From Flavobacteriaceae bacterium R38 (GTDB lineage Bacteria > Bacteroidota > Bacteroidia > Flavobacteriales > Flavobacteriaceae), in assembly GCA_009901575.1 (NCBI GenBank), contig WXYP01000008.1, forward strand, positions 1 to 64,000: a stretch of 64,000 nucleotides of DNA, written 5' to 3'. Position numbers and translations under genes: made by a program. The notes below the pieces were generated by a model. It was not told the DNA's origin. It searched no databases and saw only the letters and a list, made by a program, of their open reading frames with translations. Positions 56,466-64,000 of this stretch are shown piece by piece. How positions within the stretch are numbered: position 1 is the stretch's first letter; every line of letters begins with the position of its first letter.

Positions 56466-56918
56466 TCAAAGTTTAGGAAAAAAACGCCCTGTTGATTTTT
56501 TATAAGTATCATAACCTGGAAATTTTTTTTCTAATAATTTTTCCTCGTAAGATGATTTCAAATAAAACAGTAGAAATAAAGAAACAGTGATTAAGAATTT
56601 ATAAGAAGAGTTTGTATATGAAGCATATCCTAATGCTAAAAGTAGAATTCCGGTATAAATAGGATGCCTGATAAATGAGTAAAGTCCTTCTTTAATAAGT
56701 TTAGCATCAGTTTTTGGACTGGGGAAAGGAGATAAACTCCTTTTTAATTGAAGTATAGATACAATCAAGATAATAATTCCATTTAAGGCGATAATTAATC
56801 CAACAGTTCTGAATATTCCGGGGATATTTATTTCTATAAAATTAATGGTTAAGAAGTATAAAGTAAATAAGATCACCTGAACAAAAACAAATATTAAATC
56901 TTTTATACCTAGCTTCAT
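56466..56918 (-). CDS. Isoprenylcysteine carboxyl methyltransferase-like membrane protein
   Basis: 150 residues with four helices. The C-terminal part has GLYSFIRHPIYTGILLLALGYA and EEKLLEKKFPGYDTYKKSTGRFFP, the SAM-binding region of ICMT/PEMT-type methyltransferases. Bacteria lack prenylated CaaX proteins, so the substrate is another lipid or small molecule. Confidence 0.85.
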   Translation of the reverse strand: MKLGIKDLIFVFVQVILFTLYFLTINFIEINIPGIFRTVGLIIALNGIIILIVSILQLKRSLSPFPSPKTDAKLIKEGLYSFIRHPIYTGILLLALGYASYTNSSYKFLITVSLFLLFYLKSSYEEKLLEKKFPGYDTYKKSTGRFFPKL

Positions 56919-57080
56919 AACTAAATTTAAATTATACTTTAATATTAAACAGAATATTAAGCTTTTTCATATAATTAAGGATAAAAATCTTATTGGTTTA
57001 AAGGTTATGATGAGTCTCCACAACCTATTTCAACGCAGTCGATTTACGGATTAAAAAAAGAAAAATCTAAAAAAGCATTA

Positions 57081-57464
57081 CTACTCTTTTTTAATTTGCT
57101 TTTTACTCCACTCTTTATATCCACCTTTATAATCATATATCTTAGTAAAACCCAACGCAATCAATTTATTGCTAGCATGGCGGCTTCTCACACCAGAATG
57201 ACAATAAATATATACTGGTTTGGTTTTATCTAATTTTTCAAATTGAATAATGAAATTTCCTAGATCATAAAAATCAATATTTATAGCATCATCAATATAA
57301 CCCGCTTTATATTCTCCCGGAGTACGAATATCTATCAATTGAACATTTTTACCTATTACTTCGTTCTCAATGATATCGATACCTATAATCTTTATTTTCT
57401 CAGATTGTTGTCCGGCACATGAAATTGAAGTCAATAGTATAATCAAGATCAACCTTTTTTTCAT
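57081..57464 (-). CDS. Rhodanese-like lipoprotein
   Basis: 127 residues from the ATG at 57464 (MKKRLILIILLTSISC, Cys16 as lipobox); an upstream ATG at 57485 would add seven residues. Single rhodanese domain with the active loop CHSGVRSR. Exported to the periplasm, where it may move sulfane sulfur. It lies downstream of the CstB-like gene on the same strand, with a 71-nt gap. Confidence 0.87.
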   Translation of the reverse strand: MKKRLILIILLTSISCAGQQSEKIKIIGIDIIENEVIGKNVQLIDIRTPGEYKAGYIDDAINIDFYDLGNFIIQFEKLDKTKPVYIYCHSGVRSRHASNKLIALGFTKIYDYKGGYKEWSKKQIKKE

Positions 57465-57535
57465 CTGCTTATTGTTATTTTTCAATAATCATTAATCCAT
57501 ACTCAGGTTTTGGTTTCCAAAACTCTTCTTTTACT

Positions 57536-58948
57536 TCATTCAGTACTCGTAGAGCAAGTAGTATCTGTAACAGGTATACCCACTTCTTTAATTGCTGTAA
57601 ACCCTCCTTTGATATCAACAACATTATGAATACCTCTACTCTTTAAAATAGATGCAGCAATCATACTTCTATAACCTCCTGCACAATGGAGGTACATTTT
57701 TTTATCGGAAGAAAATTTTGCAAAGTGATCATTTATATAATCTAAAGGAGTATGATTGGCATTATTCATATATCCTGCAGTAAATTCTCCTTGTTTTCTG
57801 ACATCAAATATTGCTGTTTCACTATCACCATCTATAATCGTTTTAAACGATTCTGCTGTAATTGATTCAACCGTATCATATTCTTTTGATTGCTTCCAGT
57901 TTTCAAAACCACCATTTAAATATCCTAAGGTATTGTCAAATCCTACCCGGGATAAGCGCGTTATGGTCTCTTCTTCTTTTCCTTCCGGAGTTATCAAAAG
58001 TATAGGCTGTTCTACATCTCCTATTAAAGCCCCTACCCATGGAGCAAAACTCCCCCCAAGTCCAATAAAAATTGATCGGGGTATATGTCCTTCAGCATAG
58101 TCATCCTGACTTCTGACATCAAGAATCAATGCGTTTGTTTCATTAGCAACAGTTTCAAATTCATCAGGATTCATTGCACGTGTACCACGTTTAATCACTT
58201 GATCTATATCTTCATACCCTTCCTTATTCATCTTTACATTTAAAGGAAAATATTTAGGTGGCGGCAATAAGCCTTCTGTTACTTCTTTAACAAATTCTTC
58301 TTTTGTCATGTTTGCACGTAAAGCATAATTGGTTTCCTTTTGATCCCCAATTGTACCTACCGTTTCTTTGCTCAAATTTTTTCCGCAGGCAGAACCGGCA
58401 CCATGAGCCGGGTAAACAATGACATCATCTTCTAAAATCATAATTTTATTGCGAAGACTATCAAATAGTATCTCAGCCAACTGCTCTTGTGTAATATGAT
58501 TTGCTTTTTGTGCCAGATCTGGGCGTCCTACATCTCCTAAAAACAACGTATCTCCGCTAAAAATTGCATGATTTTTACCGTTCTTATCTTTTAACAAGTA
58601 AGTTGTACTCTCCAGGGTATGTCCAGGCGTATGTAATACAACAAATGTGAGTTCTCCTAATTTAAATTCCTGACCATCTTGTGCTATAATTGCTTCAAAA
58701 GAAGGTTCTGCATTTGGCCCATAGACAATCGGGGCATCAGTTTCTTTAGATAAAGTAAGATGTCCGCTTACAAAATCAGCATGAAAATGAGTTTCAAAAA
58801 TATACTTAATCTTAGCGTTATCTGCTTTAGCTCTGTCAATATAAGGCTTAACTTCTCTTAACGGATCAATAATAGCCACTTCTCCATTACTTTCAATATA
58901 ATAAGCGCCTTGTGCTAAACATCCGGTATATATTTGTTCAATCTTCAT
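57536..58948 (-). CDS. CstB-like persulfide dioxygenase-sulfurtransferase
   Basis: 470 residues in three domains. The metallo-beta-lactamase fold (1-250) has HFHADFVSGH (54-63), a metal-binding site as in ETHE1-type persulfide dioxygenases. A first rhodanese domain (about 265-360) has no active cysteine (ILLITPEGKEEE), and a second (about 370-465) has LHCAGGYRS with the catalytic cysteine. The same three-domain order is known for CstB, which detoxifies sulfide-derived persulfides to thiosulfate. Neighbouring rhodanese and DUF2892 genes support a sulfur role. Confidence 0.9.
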   Translation of the reverse strand: MKIEQIYTGCLAQGAYYIESNGEVAIIDPLREVKPYIDRAKADNAKIKYIFETHFHADFVSGHLTLSKETDAPIVYGPNAEPSFEAIIAQDGQEFKLGELTFVVLHTPGHTLESTTYLLKDKNGKNHAIFSGDTLFLGDVGRPDLAQKANHITQEQLAEILFDSLRNKIMILEDDVIVYPAHGAGSACGKNLSKETVGTIGDQKETNYALRANMTKEEFVKEVTEGLLPPPKYFPLNVKMNKEGYEDIDQVIKRGTRAMNPDEFETVANETNALILDVRSQDDYAEGHIPRSIFIGLGGSFAPWVGALIGDVEQPILLITPEGKEEETITRLSRVGFDNTLGYLNGGFENWKQSKEYDTVESITAESFKTIIDGDSETAIFDVRKQGEFTAGYMNNANHTPLDYINDHFAKFSSDKKMYLHCAGGYRSMIAASILKSRGIHNVVDIKGGFTAIKEVGIPVTDTTCSTSTE

Positions 58949-59058
58949 AAGTCGATAATTTTATCAGAATCACATTGATGATTATTGATTTTTAAAATAA
59001 CATAAAATTCAATCATCAAAAGTACTGTTTTTAAATTTTTATACTTCTTTTTAAATAG

Positions 59059-59092
59059 AAAAACTCATCCATAATGATAATGAATGAGTTTT
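59059..59092 (-). terminator. Hairpin after DUF2892 gene
   Basis: AAAACTCAT/ATGAGTTTT stem with a 15-nt loop, 25 nt after the DUF2892 stop. Possible terminator or attenuator between the DUF2892 unit and the CstB-like gene; the loop is long. Confidence 0.5.
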
Positions 59093-59116
59093 AAAATTGG
59101 ACTGGTAACTATATAT

Positions 59117-59323
59117 CTAGTTTTTAGCTTTACAAGTATTTAATCCTACCAAAGAATACAGTGGACAAAAACTAATAAAGCTGGTTACTAAAAATACAAC
59201 AGAAAGCCCCATTAAAACATAGGCTAACGTGCCTTCTATTACGTTTGTAAAGTATAAACTTATTATGATTGCTGCTGCAAGAAATCTAATAACTTTATCG
59301 GTTACTCCCATATTTTTTTTCAT
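59117..59323 (-). CDS. DUF2892 (YgaP membrane-domain-like) protein
   Basis: 68 residues: NMGVTDKVIRFLAAAIIISLYF and GLSVVFLVTSFISFCPLYSLVGLNTC, two helices with a cysteine after each, the DUF2892 pattern. In YgaP the same domain is fused to a rhodanese; here rhodanese domains are encoded nearby. Probable role in sulfur or oxyanion movement across the inner membrane. Confidence 0.85.
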   Translation of the reverse strand: MKKNMGVTDKVIRFLAAAIIISLYFTNVIEGTLAYVLMGLSVVFLVTSFISFCPLYSLVGLNTCKAKN

Positions 59324-59334
59324 ATCTCTTTATT

Positions 59335-59433
59335 TTAAACGGTTAAAAAATTAATGATCAATACTATTCCTGATACAATACCTGCACAAATAATACAAAC
59401 AAGTACAAGTTTTAATAGTTTATCTTTTTTCAC
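59335..59433 (-). CDS. 32-residue single-helix membrane protein
   Basis: GTG start at 59433, stop at 59335. The peptide begins MKKDKLLKLVLVCIICAGIV and is one positively flanked helix with two Cys, ending in NFLTV. It lies 11 nt upstream of the DUF2892 start on the same strand and probably shares its promoter (TATTTTTG, minus strand 59482-59475). Too short for ordinary gene finders; no family known to me. Confidence 0.5.
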   Translation of the reverse strand: MKKDKLLKLVLVCIICAGIVSGIVLIINFLTV

Positions 59434-59474
59434 AATTTGTAAATGTTATAGTATAAACTGGTATTATTTCTAAA

Positions 59475-59519
59475 CAAAAATAAATGGCTATACGATAAAA
59501 AACAGTGACATTTGTCACA
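59475..59519 (-). promoter_or_regulatory. Crp-type site with -7 box upstream of the DUF2892 unit
   Basis: The palindrome GTGACATTTGTCAC (59505-59518), within AGTGA-N6-TCACA (59504-59519), fits the GTGA-N6-TCAC core of Crp sites. On the minus strand a -7 box TATTTTTG follows at 59482-59475. The palindrome centre lies about 40 bp before the predicted start, the place used for class II activation. The Crp/Fnr gene at 61024 has the recognition-helix residues RExxxR of Crp. Confidence 0.65.
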
Positions 59520-59589
59520 AGAGATGAAAAGAAAATATATTAATATTGCTTATCTTTTTATCTTTTATACTTGCTATAAAACCATAATT

Positions 59590-60060
59590 ATGAATTTTAA
59601 ATTAATAACTACTGTCCTTTTATTTCTAATGGCTTGTACCGAAAATGACAATACAGATTCAGCTTCCAATAATGAAAACAGATTGGCCAGAATAATCAGT
59701 GTTTCAGCATCAGGAAGTGTCAATAATTACATATTTAGCGTTGGTATTGAAAGTCCTGATACCGGATGTGATCAATATGCAGATTGGTGGGAAGTTATTT
59801 CGGAAGATGGGGAATTGATATATCGAAGAATTCTGGCACATAGCCATGTTAATGAACAGCCTTTTGTAAGATTTGGAGGCGCAGTTAAGATAAGTAACAC
59901 TCAAAATGTTTACATACGTGCACACATGAATACTACCGGATATGGTACCCAGGTATACAGAGGCAGTATTTCAAACGGATTTACCAAATTTGAACTGGAT
60001 AAAAATTTTGCAAAAGATTTAGAAACCTCTGCTCCACTTCCTAACGGATGTGCTTTCTAA
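59590..60060 (+). CDS. Lipoprotein of unknown function
   Basis: 156 residues from the ATG at 59590 (MNFKLITTVLLFLMACTEND, Cys17 in the lipobox). The frame is open to 59512, but that start would put 26 residues before the signal and begin inside the Crp-type site. The body is beta-rich (IISVSASGSVNNYIFSVGIE) with a conserved-looking SHVNEQPFVRFGG; two Cys near the ends (GCDQ and NGCAF) may pair. Family not recognised. Confidence 0.7.
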   Translation: MNFKLITTVLLFLMACTENDNTDSASNNENRLARIISVSASGSVNNYIFSVGIESPDTGCDQYADWWEVISEDGELIYRRILAHSHVNEQPFVRFGGAVKISNTQNVYIRAHMNTTGYGTQVYRGSISNGFTKFELDKNFAKDLETSAPLPNGCAF

Positions 60061-60129
60061 AATAATAACGGAATGAGAATTACTGGTAAAAACAAGTTAT
60101 TTTTAAACCCTTGAAAATCTATATAAATA

Positions 60130-61017
60130 ATGGAATATATCTATGCTTTTATTAATGCTTTTAAAGGCTCTTTAAACTGGACATGGAAATCTATTCTCTT
60201 TGAAGTTCCCTGGTATTCTAATTTCTTCTGGGGACTTGTATTAATTTCTTTGTTGGTTTGGGGGCTAGAAATGTTATTCCCGTGGCGCAAAAATCAGTCG
60301 GCTTTTAGAAAAGATTTTTGGTTGGACGGGTTTTATATGTTTTTTAATTTCTTTGTTTTTTCTATCGTAATTAGCGGTTTTTATAAGGTTCTGGAAATTT
60401 TTTTCAATAGCATAGGTATTACTGCAAAAACGCTTGCTATCATTGATCTGTCTACACTTCCAGCCTGGAGTCAATTATTGATTTTCTTTATTGTTTTAGA
60501 TTTTGTACAATGGTTTACACATACATTACTGCATAAAATACCTTTTTTATGGCAATATCATAAGGTGCATCACAGTGTTAAAGAAATGGGGTTTGCGGCA
60601 CATTTACGATACCATTGGATGGAAAATATCTTATACAAACCTCTAAAAACATTTGGATTAATGATTTTGGGTGGTTTTGAACCGGAACAAGCTTATATTG
60701 TACATTTTATTGCTATAGCTATTGGTCACTTTAATCATTCTAATATTAAAATAACCTGGGGACCTCTAAAATATATTATCAATAATCCTGTAATGCATCT
60801 GTATCATCATTCTTATACACTGCCCAAAGGCAGTTATGGAGTAAACTTTGGTATTAGTTTGAGTTTGTGGGATTATATTTTTAAAACCAATTATATCCCT
60901 GAAGATAGTGGTACTATACGTTTAGGCTTTGAAGGAGATGATACTTTTCCTAAAAATTTTCTGGGTCAGAATTTATACGGATTCAACAGAAAAAAACAAA
61001 CTCATAAAAAAGACTGA
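60130..61017 (+). CDS. Sterol desaturase/fatty acid hydroxylase family protein
   Basis: 295-residue membrane di-iron enzyme. Histidine clusters HTLLH, HKVHH, HFNHSN and HLYHHS match the superfamily (HxxxH, HxxHH), and about five helices precede or separate them. Family members hydroxylate or desaturate lipids; bacterial substrates include fatty acids, ornithine lipids and carotenoids. Substrate not deducible. Its stop lies 6 nt before the convergent regulator. Confidence 0.88.
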   Translation: MEYIYAFINAFKGSLNWTWKSILFEVPWYSNFFWGLVLISLLVWGLEMLFPWRKNQSAFRKDFWLDGFYMFFNFFVFSIVISGFYKVLEIFFNSIGITAKTLAIIDLSTLPAWSQLLIFFIVLDFVQWFTHTLLHKIPFLWQYHKVHHSVKEMGFAAHLRYHWMENILYKPLKTFGLMILGGFEPEQAYIVHFIAIAIGHFNHSNIKITWGPLKYIINNPVMHLYHHSYTLPKGSYGVNFGISLSLWDYIFKTNYIPEDSGTIRLGFEGDDTFPKNFLGQNLYGFNRKKQTHKKD

Positions 61018-61023
61018 TTACTA

Positions 61024-61662
61024 TTATCCTGTATATTCTATGCTTTTTTGATTTAATTGTACATAGCCTTCATGTTCTAATTTCTTTAGTAATCTAGATA
61101 TTACTTCTCTGGAAGACCCTAGTTCATCTGCTATATGCTGATGTGTGGTTTTGATGATATTAGTTTCTTTGACGGCTACTTCTTTTCGAATATATGCCAA
61201 TAATCTTTTTTCTTTATTAGAAAAAGTCAGCATCTCTATCGTGTTTAGTAACTCGTCAAATTTTGCATTAAATAAACTATAAATAAATTCATTCCACTTT
61301 GGGTATTTATTTGCTATAGCCAATGCTTTATCTGCCGGTACTAAGACAACTTCTGCTGTCTCTTCAATAACAGCTTTGACCTGGCTCAATTGATTTCTTA
61401 TGAGATTGGTCATAGACATGATACAACTTTCTCCAGGTTGTATATAATAAAGAAGCATTTCATTTCCTTGCTCCGGCTCTTCTTTGTATACCTTAGCTAA
61501 TCCGGACACCACCAAAGGGATCACCTTTACATAGGAATCTTGTTTTAAAATAATAGTTCCTGCCTCAAATTTTTCAATACGACATATTGTTATTAGTTCG
61601 GATTTTAATGCAGGTATTTTTGCCAATTCTGGAAAATAAATATCTAGTGCTTTAGAAATCAA
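61024..61662 (-). CDS. Crp/Fnr-family transcriptional regulator
   Basis: 212 residues: N-terminal cyclic-nucleotide-binding-like barrel (FEAGTIILKQDSYVKVIPLVVSG; PGESCIMSM) and C-terminal winged helix HQHIADELGSSREVISRLLKKLEHEG. There is no Fnr-type Cys cluster at the N-terminus. The recognition helix has SREVISR, the RExxxR spacing with which Crp reads GTGA. The palindrome at 59504 is a likely target; effector unknown. Confidence 0.9.
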   Translation of the reverse strand: MISKALDIYFPELAKIPALKSELITICRIEKFEAGTIILKQDSYVKVIPLVVSGLAKVYKEEPEQGNEMLLYYIQPGESCIMSMTNLIRNQLSQVKAVIEETAEVVLVPADKALAIANKYPKWNEFIYSLFNAKFDELLNTIEMLTFSNKEKRLLAYIRKEVAVKETNIIKTTHQHIADELGSSREVISRLLKKLEHEGYVQLNQKSIEYTG

Positions 61663-61777
61663 TGTATAACTATTTTATTTTTAAAATTTTTAGTTTAAGT
61701 TTTATACTCTGATATAAGGTATAATTTTTTTATCAATATACCTCAGGCATTATTTATAATTTAATCTTAAAAAAAAT

Positions 61778-61807
61778 TTTGAAATAAGCTAAAGCGTCCT
61801 ATATTTG
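61778..61807 (+). promoter_or_regulatory. Promoter of tRNA-Lys copy 2
   Basis: TTTG (61778-61781), 18-bp spacer, TATATTTG (61800-61807), followed by CAG. Transcription would start about 45 nt before the tRNA. Confidence 0.65.
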
Positions 61808-61856
61808 CAGTCGCAAAAAATAATGTCTTTTTTATTCTTTTGCTCTTTTAATTAAT

Positions 61857-61929
61857 GACCTGGTAGCTCAGTTGGTAGAGCATCTCCCTTTTAAGGAGAG
61901 GGTCCTGGGTTCGAGCCCCAGCCAGGTCA
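61857..61929 (+). tRNA. tRNA-Lys (TTT), copy 2
   Basis: 73 nt, identical to the gene at 17338, same anticodon loop CTTTTAA. The 3' flank differs (CAGTCAAG here, CTAGAGAA at copy 1). Confidence 0.97.
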
Positions 61930-61940
61930 CAGTCAAGCGT

Positions 61941-61970
61941 AAAACCTCTGCAAAATTGCAGAGGTTTTTT
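61941..61970 (+). terminator. Terminator of tRNA-Lys copy 2
   Basis: AAAACCTCTGCA/TGCAGAGGTTTT with a 4-nt loop and T-run. Confidence 0.88.
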
Positions 61971-62046
61971 GTTTTAGAGAAATAGTAGGCTTGCCTGATT
62001 ATTTTCGATAAAACAAAAAATAGAAAACCAAAAGGTTTTTGGGTTT

Positions 62047-62168
62047 TACATTTGCAGTATGGAATCGCTGGGTCCAACGAGCGAAGCGAAGTTAATCTCA
62101 GCCAGGTCACTAGAATTTAGTATCATATGGAATTATAAAGCCTGTTATTTAATGATAACAGGTTTTTT
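62047..62168 (+). pseudogene. Decayed tRNA-Lys transcription unit
   Basis: TACATTTG (62047-62054, -7 box type), GAATCGCTGGGTCC (62062-62075, T-arm-like), CAGCCAGGTCACTAGA (62099-62114, equal to the 3' end and flank of tRNA-Lys copy 1), and a terminator CCTGTTAT/ATAACAGG with six T (62141-62168). Promoter, 3' end and terminator survive, but the D-arm and anticodon arm are gone. The same pieces in the same order follow copy 1 (17513-17574). Confidence 0.55.
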
Positions 62169-62244
62169 CATTTTATATAGTTTCATTTAACACTACTTAA
62201 AAGCATATTAAAAGCGACCTATTCGGTGACCTTTTTTCCATATA

Positions 62245-62511
62245 TCAAAGGGGCACCGAATCAATATTATCTTCAAGATCAGTTCTAAGTTCTTCAATTT
62301 CATCATAATATTTATCATAAAAGTTATGCATATCGCAATAGTAAACAAGTGAGCTAATCATACCATTAATACAACCGTATTTTTGTAAGTCTTAAAAGAA
62401 GGTTTTTATATCTTCATGATCTAATGCCTCACTAGCTACATAAGCTTTTAGTGTATTAGACTCATTTACAATAATCCTTTTAAGCCGTTTTTTTATGTGC
62501 TTTTTCTTCAT
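62245..62511 (-). pseudogene. DUF7222-like mobile-element gene broken by an in-frame stop
   Basis: Minus-strand frame from ATG 62511 (MKKKHIKKRLKRIIVNES) to ALDHEDIKTFF, then TAA (62394-62392), and the same frame goes on as DLQKYGCINGMISSLVYY and FYDKYYDEIEELRTDLED to a TGA at 62247. The joined sequence has the pattern of small proteins common on Bacteroidota plasmids and integrative elements (DUF7222, name from memory), where the stop position usually holds a Ser or similar residue; TCA to TAA would be one base change. An upstream ATG at 62586 would add a hydrophobic segment not expected in the family. Confidence 0.6.
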
Positions 62512-62680
62512 GACAAAATATTTTAAAATTTTGCCAGCGACCATTGAAAAAGCTAAAAAAACAAGTAGGAATTGCAGCGCAAGCATTTCTTGTTTTTTTA
62601 AAAAGATTTTGAAATAGCTTTGCCTAGTACAAGTTAAAATTATAAAAAACTAATAATCAAGAAATTAAAATAAATATTCA

Positions 62681-62696
62681 AGCCCCAGCCAGTCAC
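62681..62696 (+). repeat. Third fragment of the tRNA-Lys 3' end
   Basis: AGCCCCAGCCAGTCAC equals bases 61914-61930 of the copy 2 region with one G missing. With the copies in the tRNA itself and at 62099, this makes three 3'-end direct repeats in under 800 nt, as left by integration at a tRNA gene. Confidence 0.6.
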
Positions 62697-62721
62697 AACT
62701 TATTTACTAAAATCACACAGT

Positions 62722-64000
62722 TTATAATTCTCCAATATGTAAAGATTTCGGATATTCAATTGTATTAAGCCATATGTACAAACTATTCTTGTAATTTGGC
62801 GCATACTTTACAACTAGAGTTTCAAATTTTTTATAATTAATTGAATTCAGTTGGAAAAGTTCTTTTAGAAACTTATCATATTTTATGTCCCCCATCTCAT
62901 TCCACAAGTGATAAAGGAATAATTTCACTCTATCCGATAGAATAAAGACATCTTTGTATAGACCAATTTCACTAAAGGATATTTTTAGAATAGGCTTTTC
63001 AAAAGGAAGTAAATTTCCTCTTCCGTCTTCTCCTGTCCGCTTTTTTTTGATATAATTTTTTTCTACTTTTTTCATGTATTTCTTTAAATCAAAATCTTGA
63101 TTGTATTTTGTAATTTTTTTTAACCCATAAAGGTGAAAAAAACTTGGAAAACCTTCAACTACAAGAGCATTAAATGGATTCTTTTTTAGAACAGGAATTG
63201 ATACATAAGGATGTACAAGTTCATGTGCTATAGTCAATCTTGAGTGTAAATCTGTACTTAAATTTTTATAAAGGTTTGTCGAAATTCCTATTACATTTTG
63301 ACTTGAAATATTACCGTATTCTGGCATTTCAACGATGTATAATGATGAAGTGTCATTTTGAATACTTCGAAGGTTTGAGTAAAACAGCTTTTTAAGTTTT
63401 AAGGTATTATCAATTATTTTTTCACCACTCTGTCGATCATTTGTATAATAAACAGAGATATTATCTCTTGAAATAATTTCATATGGCCTAGCGGTACATT
63501 GAATCTTAGACATTTTATTTTTTCCAGGCATCCATTCCGCTGTATAGATTTCATCTTCAATAGTCTCACTTAACAATTTTCCTGTAACAACTGCTTTAAA
63601 CTTTGAAGGAAGTTTTACGGTGATTTTTTTGAAATTAACTTCGTAATCATCTTCATAAGGTCTTTGAAAAATAGGAAACCATGGAGAATAATAATGACCT
63701 CTCAAAAAAACACCTTCTGTCTGGTTAATTCTCATGTAGTCTGACAAACTTCTAGTTCTTGAAGGATTCATGAATCCTGAATAATATATTGTTAGGGTTT
63801 TCTCATGAATTTCATCAGGAAAATCAATTGTTGTCTTTAAACCTATATTACTATAATCATATTCATAGAACACCTTTTCTGATTTATATTTTATGACGCT
63901 TTGTCCTGAAGAAATGGAATCAACTTTCAATTCTCCATGTAAATAGAATGATATTGTATCAATGTTCTGATTTGAGAATTCAACCCTGGTACTTCCCCTC
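62722..64000 (-). CDS. M1-like (gluzincin) metallopeptidase, 5' part outside the window
   Basis: The frame is open to the right edge, so the gene is cut; 426 codons are visible (including the stop). A TTG at 63930 is inside the N-terminal beta domain and not a true start. HELVH near the middle plus a glutamate 18-19 residues later (VVEGFPSFFHLY) form the HExxH-x18-E zinc site of gluzincins, though the GAMEN substrate motif of classic aminopeptidases is not seen. The C-terminal part is helical. No signal peptide can be judged. Its stop is 25 nt from the last tRNA fragment. Confidence 0.72.
   Translation of the reverse strand, partial: RGSTRVEFSNQNIDTISFYLHGELKVDSISSGQSVIKYKSEKVFYEYDYSNIGLKTTIDFPDEIHEKTLTIYYSGFMNPSRTRSLSDYMRINQTEGVFLRGHYYSPWFPIFQRPYEDDYEVNFKKITVKLPSKFKAVVTGKLLSETIEDEIYTAEWMPGKNKMSKIQCTARPYEIISRDNISVYYTNDRQSGEKIIDNTLKLKKLFYSNLRSIQNDTSSLYIVEMPEYGNISSQNVIGISTNLYKNLSTDLHSRLTIAHELVHPYVSIPVLKKNPFNALVVEGFPSFFHLYGLKKITKYNQDFDLKKYMKKVEKNYIKKKRTGEDGRGNLLPFEKPILKISFSEIGLYKDVFILSDRVKLFLYHLWNEMGDIKYDKFLKELFQLNSINYKKFETLVVKYAPNYKNSLYIWLNTIEYPKSLHIGEL

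Noticed and set aside
57756-58100. 114-residue plus frame inside the CstB-like gene
   Set aside because: Antisense shadow of the rhodanese domains.
61868-62110. 80-residue minus-strand frame across tRNA-Lys copy 2 (WLGLEPRTLSLKG)
   Set aside because: It is the antisense translation of the tRNA and its remnant, a well-known artefact.
1-64000. CRISPR arrays and intact insertion sequences
   Set aside because: No regularly spaced repeats, no transposase or integrase frame and no cas genes were seen.

Overview
The window is AT-rich chromosomal DNA of a flavobacterium (Bacteroidota, probably marine Flavobacteriaceae). The grounds are promoters of the Bacteroidota type (TTTG or ATTG, about 19-20 bp, TAnnTTTG), no Shine-Dalgarno dependence, a C-terminal type IX secretion sorting domain, an LruC-domain lipoprotein, a split transketolase, and the neighbourhoods thrS-infC-rpmI-rplT and tgt-lptF/G. 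Taxonomy is inferred from these features only.

Layout. 1-97 holds the promoter and leader of an rRNA-type operon that leaves the window to the left. 316-17216 is mostly housekeeping: thrS-infC-rpmI-rplT, a HisKA_2-type sensor kinase, a ThuA/amidotransferase-like protein beside dnaB, accA, a DMT permease, lptF/G, tgt, split transketolase, a beta-barrel protein, an FKBP-like lipoprotein, an S4 protein, a phosphoribosyltransferase and aroK. tRNA-Lys(TTT) follows at 17338. 17804-35087 is a Wzx/Wzy-type exopolysaccharide locus: UDP-glucose dehydrogenase, UDP-xylose synthase, a response regulator, an initiating sugar transferase with a degenerate receiver domain, a half-length TolC-like protein, a Wzc-like co-polymerase with degraded kinase motifs, flippase, polymerase/ligase, a phosphoribosyltransferase-HAD fusion, four glycosyltransferases, an acetyltransferase and a truncated glycosyltransferase. 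Three transcription units of this locus start behind the same 36-bp motif placed exactly 59 bp before a TAnnTTTG box; a weaker fourth copy precedes an LruC lipoprotein (35295). A large secreted beta-helix protein with three tandem repeats and a sorting domain follows (37804).

40790-43676 is a Baeyer-Villiger-like monooxygenase/hydrolase pair divergent from a TetR regulator, with a perfect palindrome between them. 43998-53355 is a secretion/signalling island: a CHAT-protease TPR protein, a TPR anti-sigma-like protein, an ECF sigma factor, an OmpA-family protein, and four secreted proteins of which two share an uncharacterised C-terminal domain of about 210-220 residues. This is the best candidate for an undescribed system.

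53510-61662 holds small metal and sulfur genes: MerC with a perfect upstream palindrome, a lipoprotein, DUF2200, an ICMT-like methyltransferase, a rhodanese lipoprotein, a CstB-like persulfide dioxygenase-sulfurtransferase, DUF2892, a 32-residue membrane protein, a sterol-desaturase-like enzyme and a Crp/Fnr regulator. A GTGA-N6-TCAC palindrome lies about 40 bp upstream of the predicted start of the DUF2892 unit, fitting control by a Crp-like protein. The right end has a second, identical tRNA-Lys, a decayed copy of a tRNA-Lys unit, a mobile-element-type pseudogene with an in-frame stop, a further tRNA 3'-end fragment, and an M1-like peptidase that runs off the edge.
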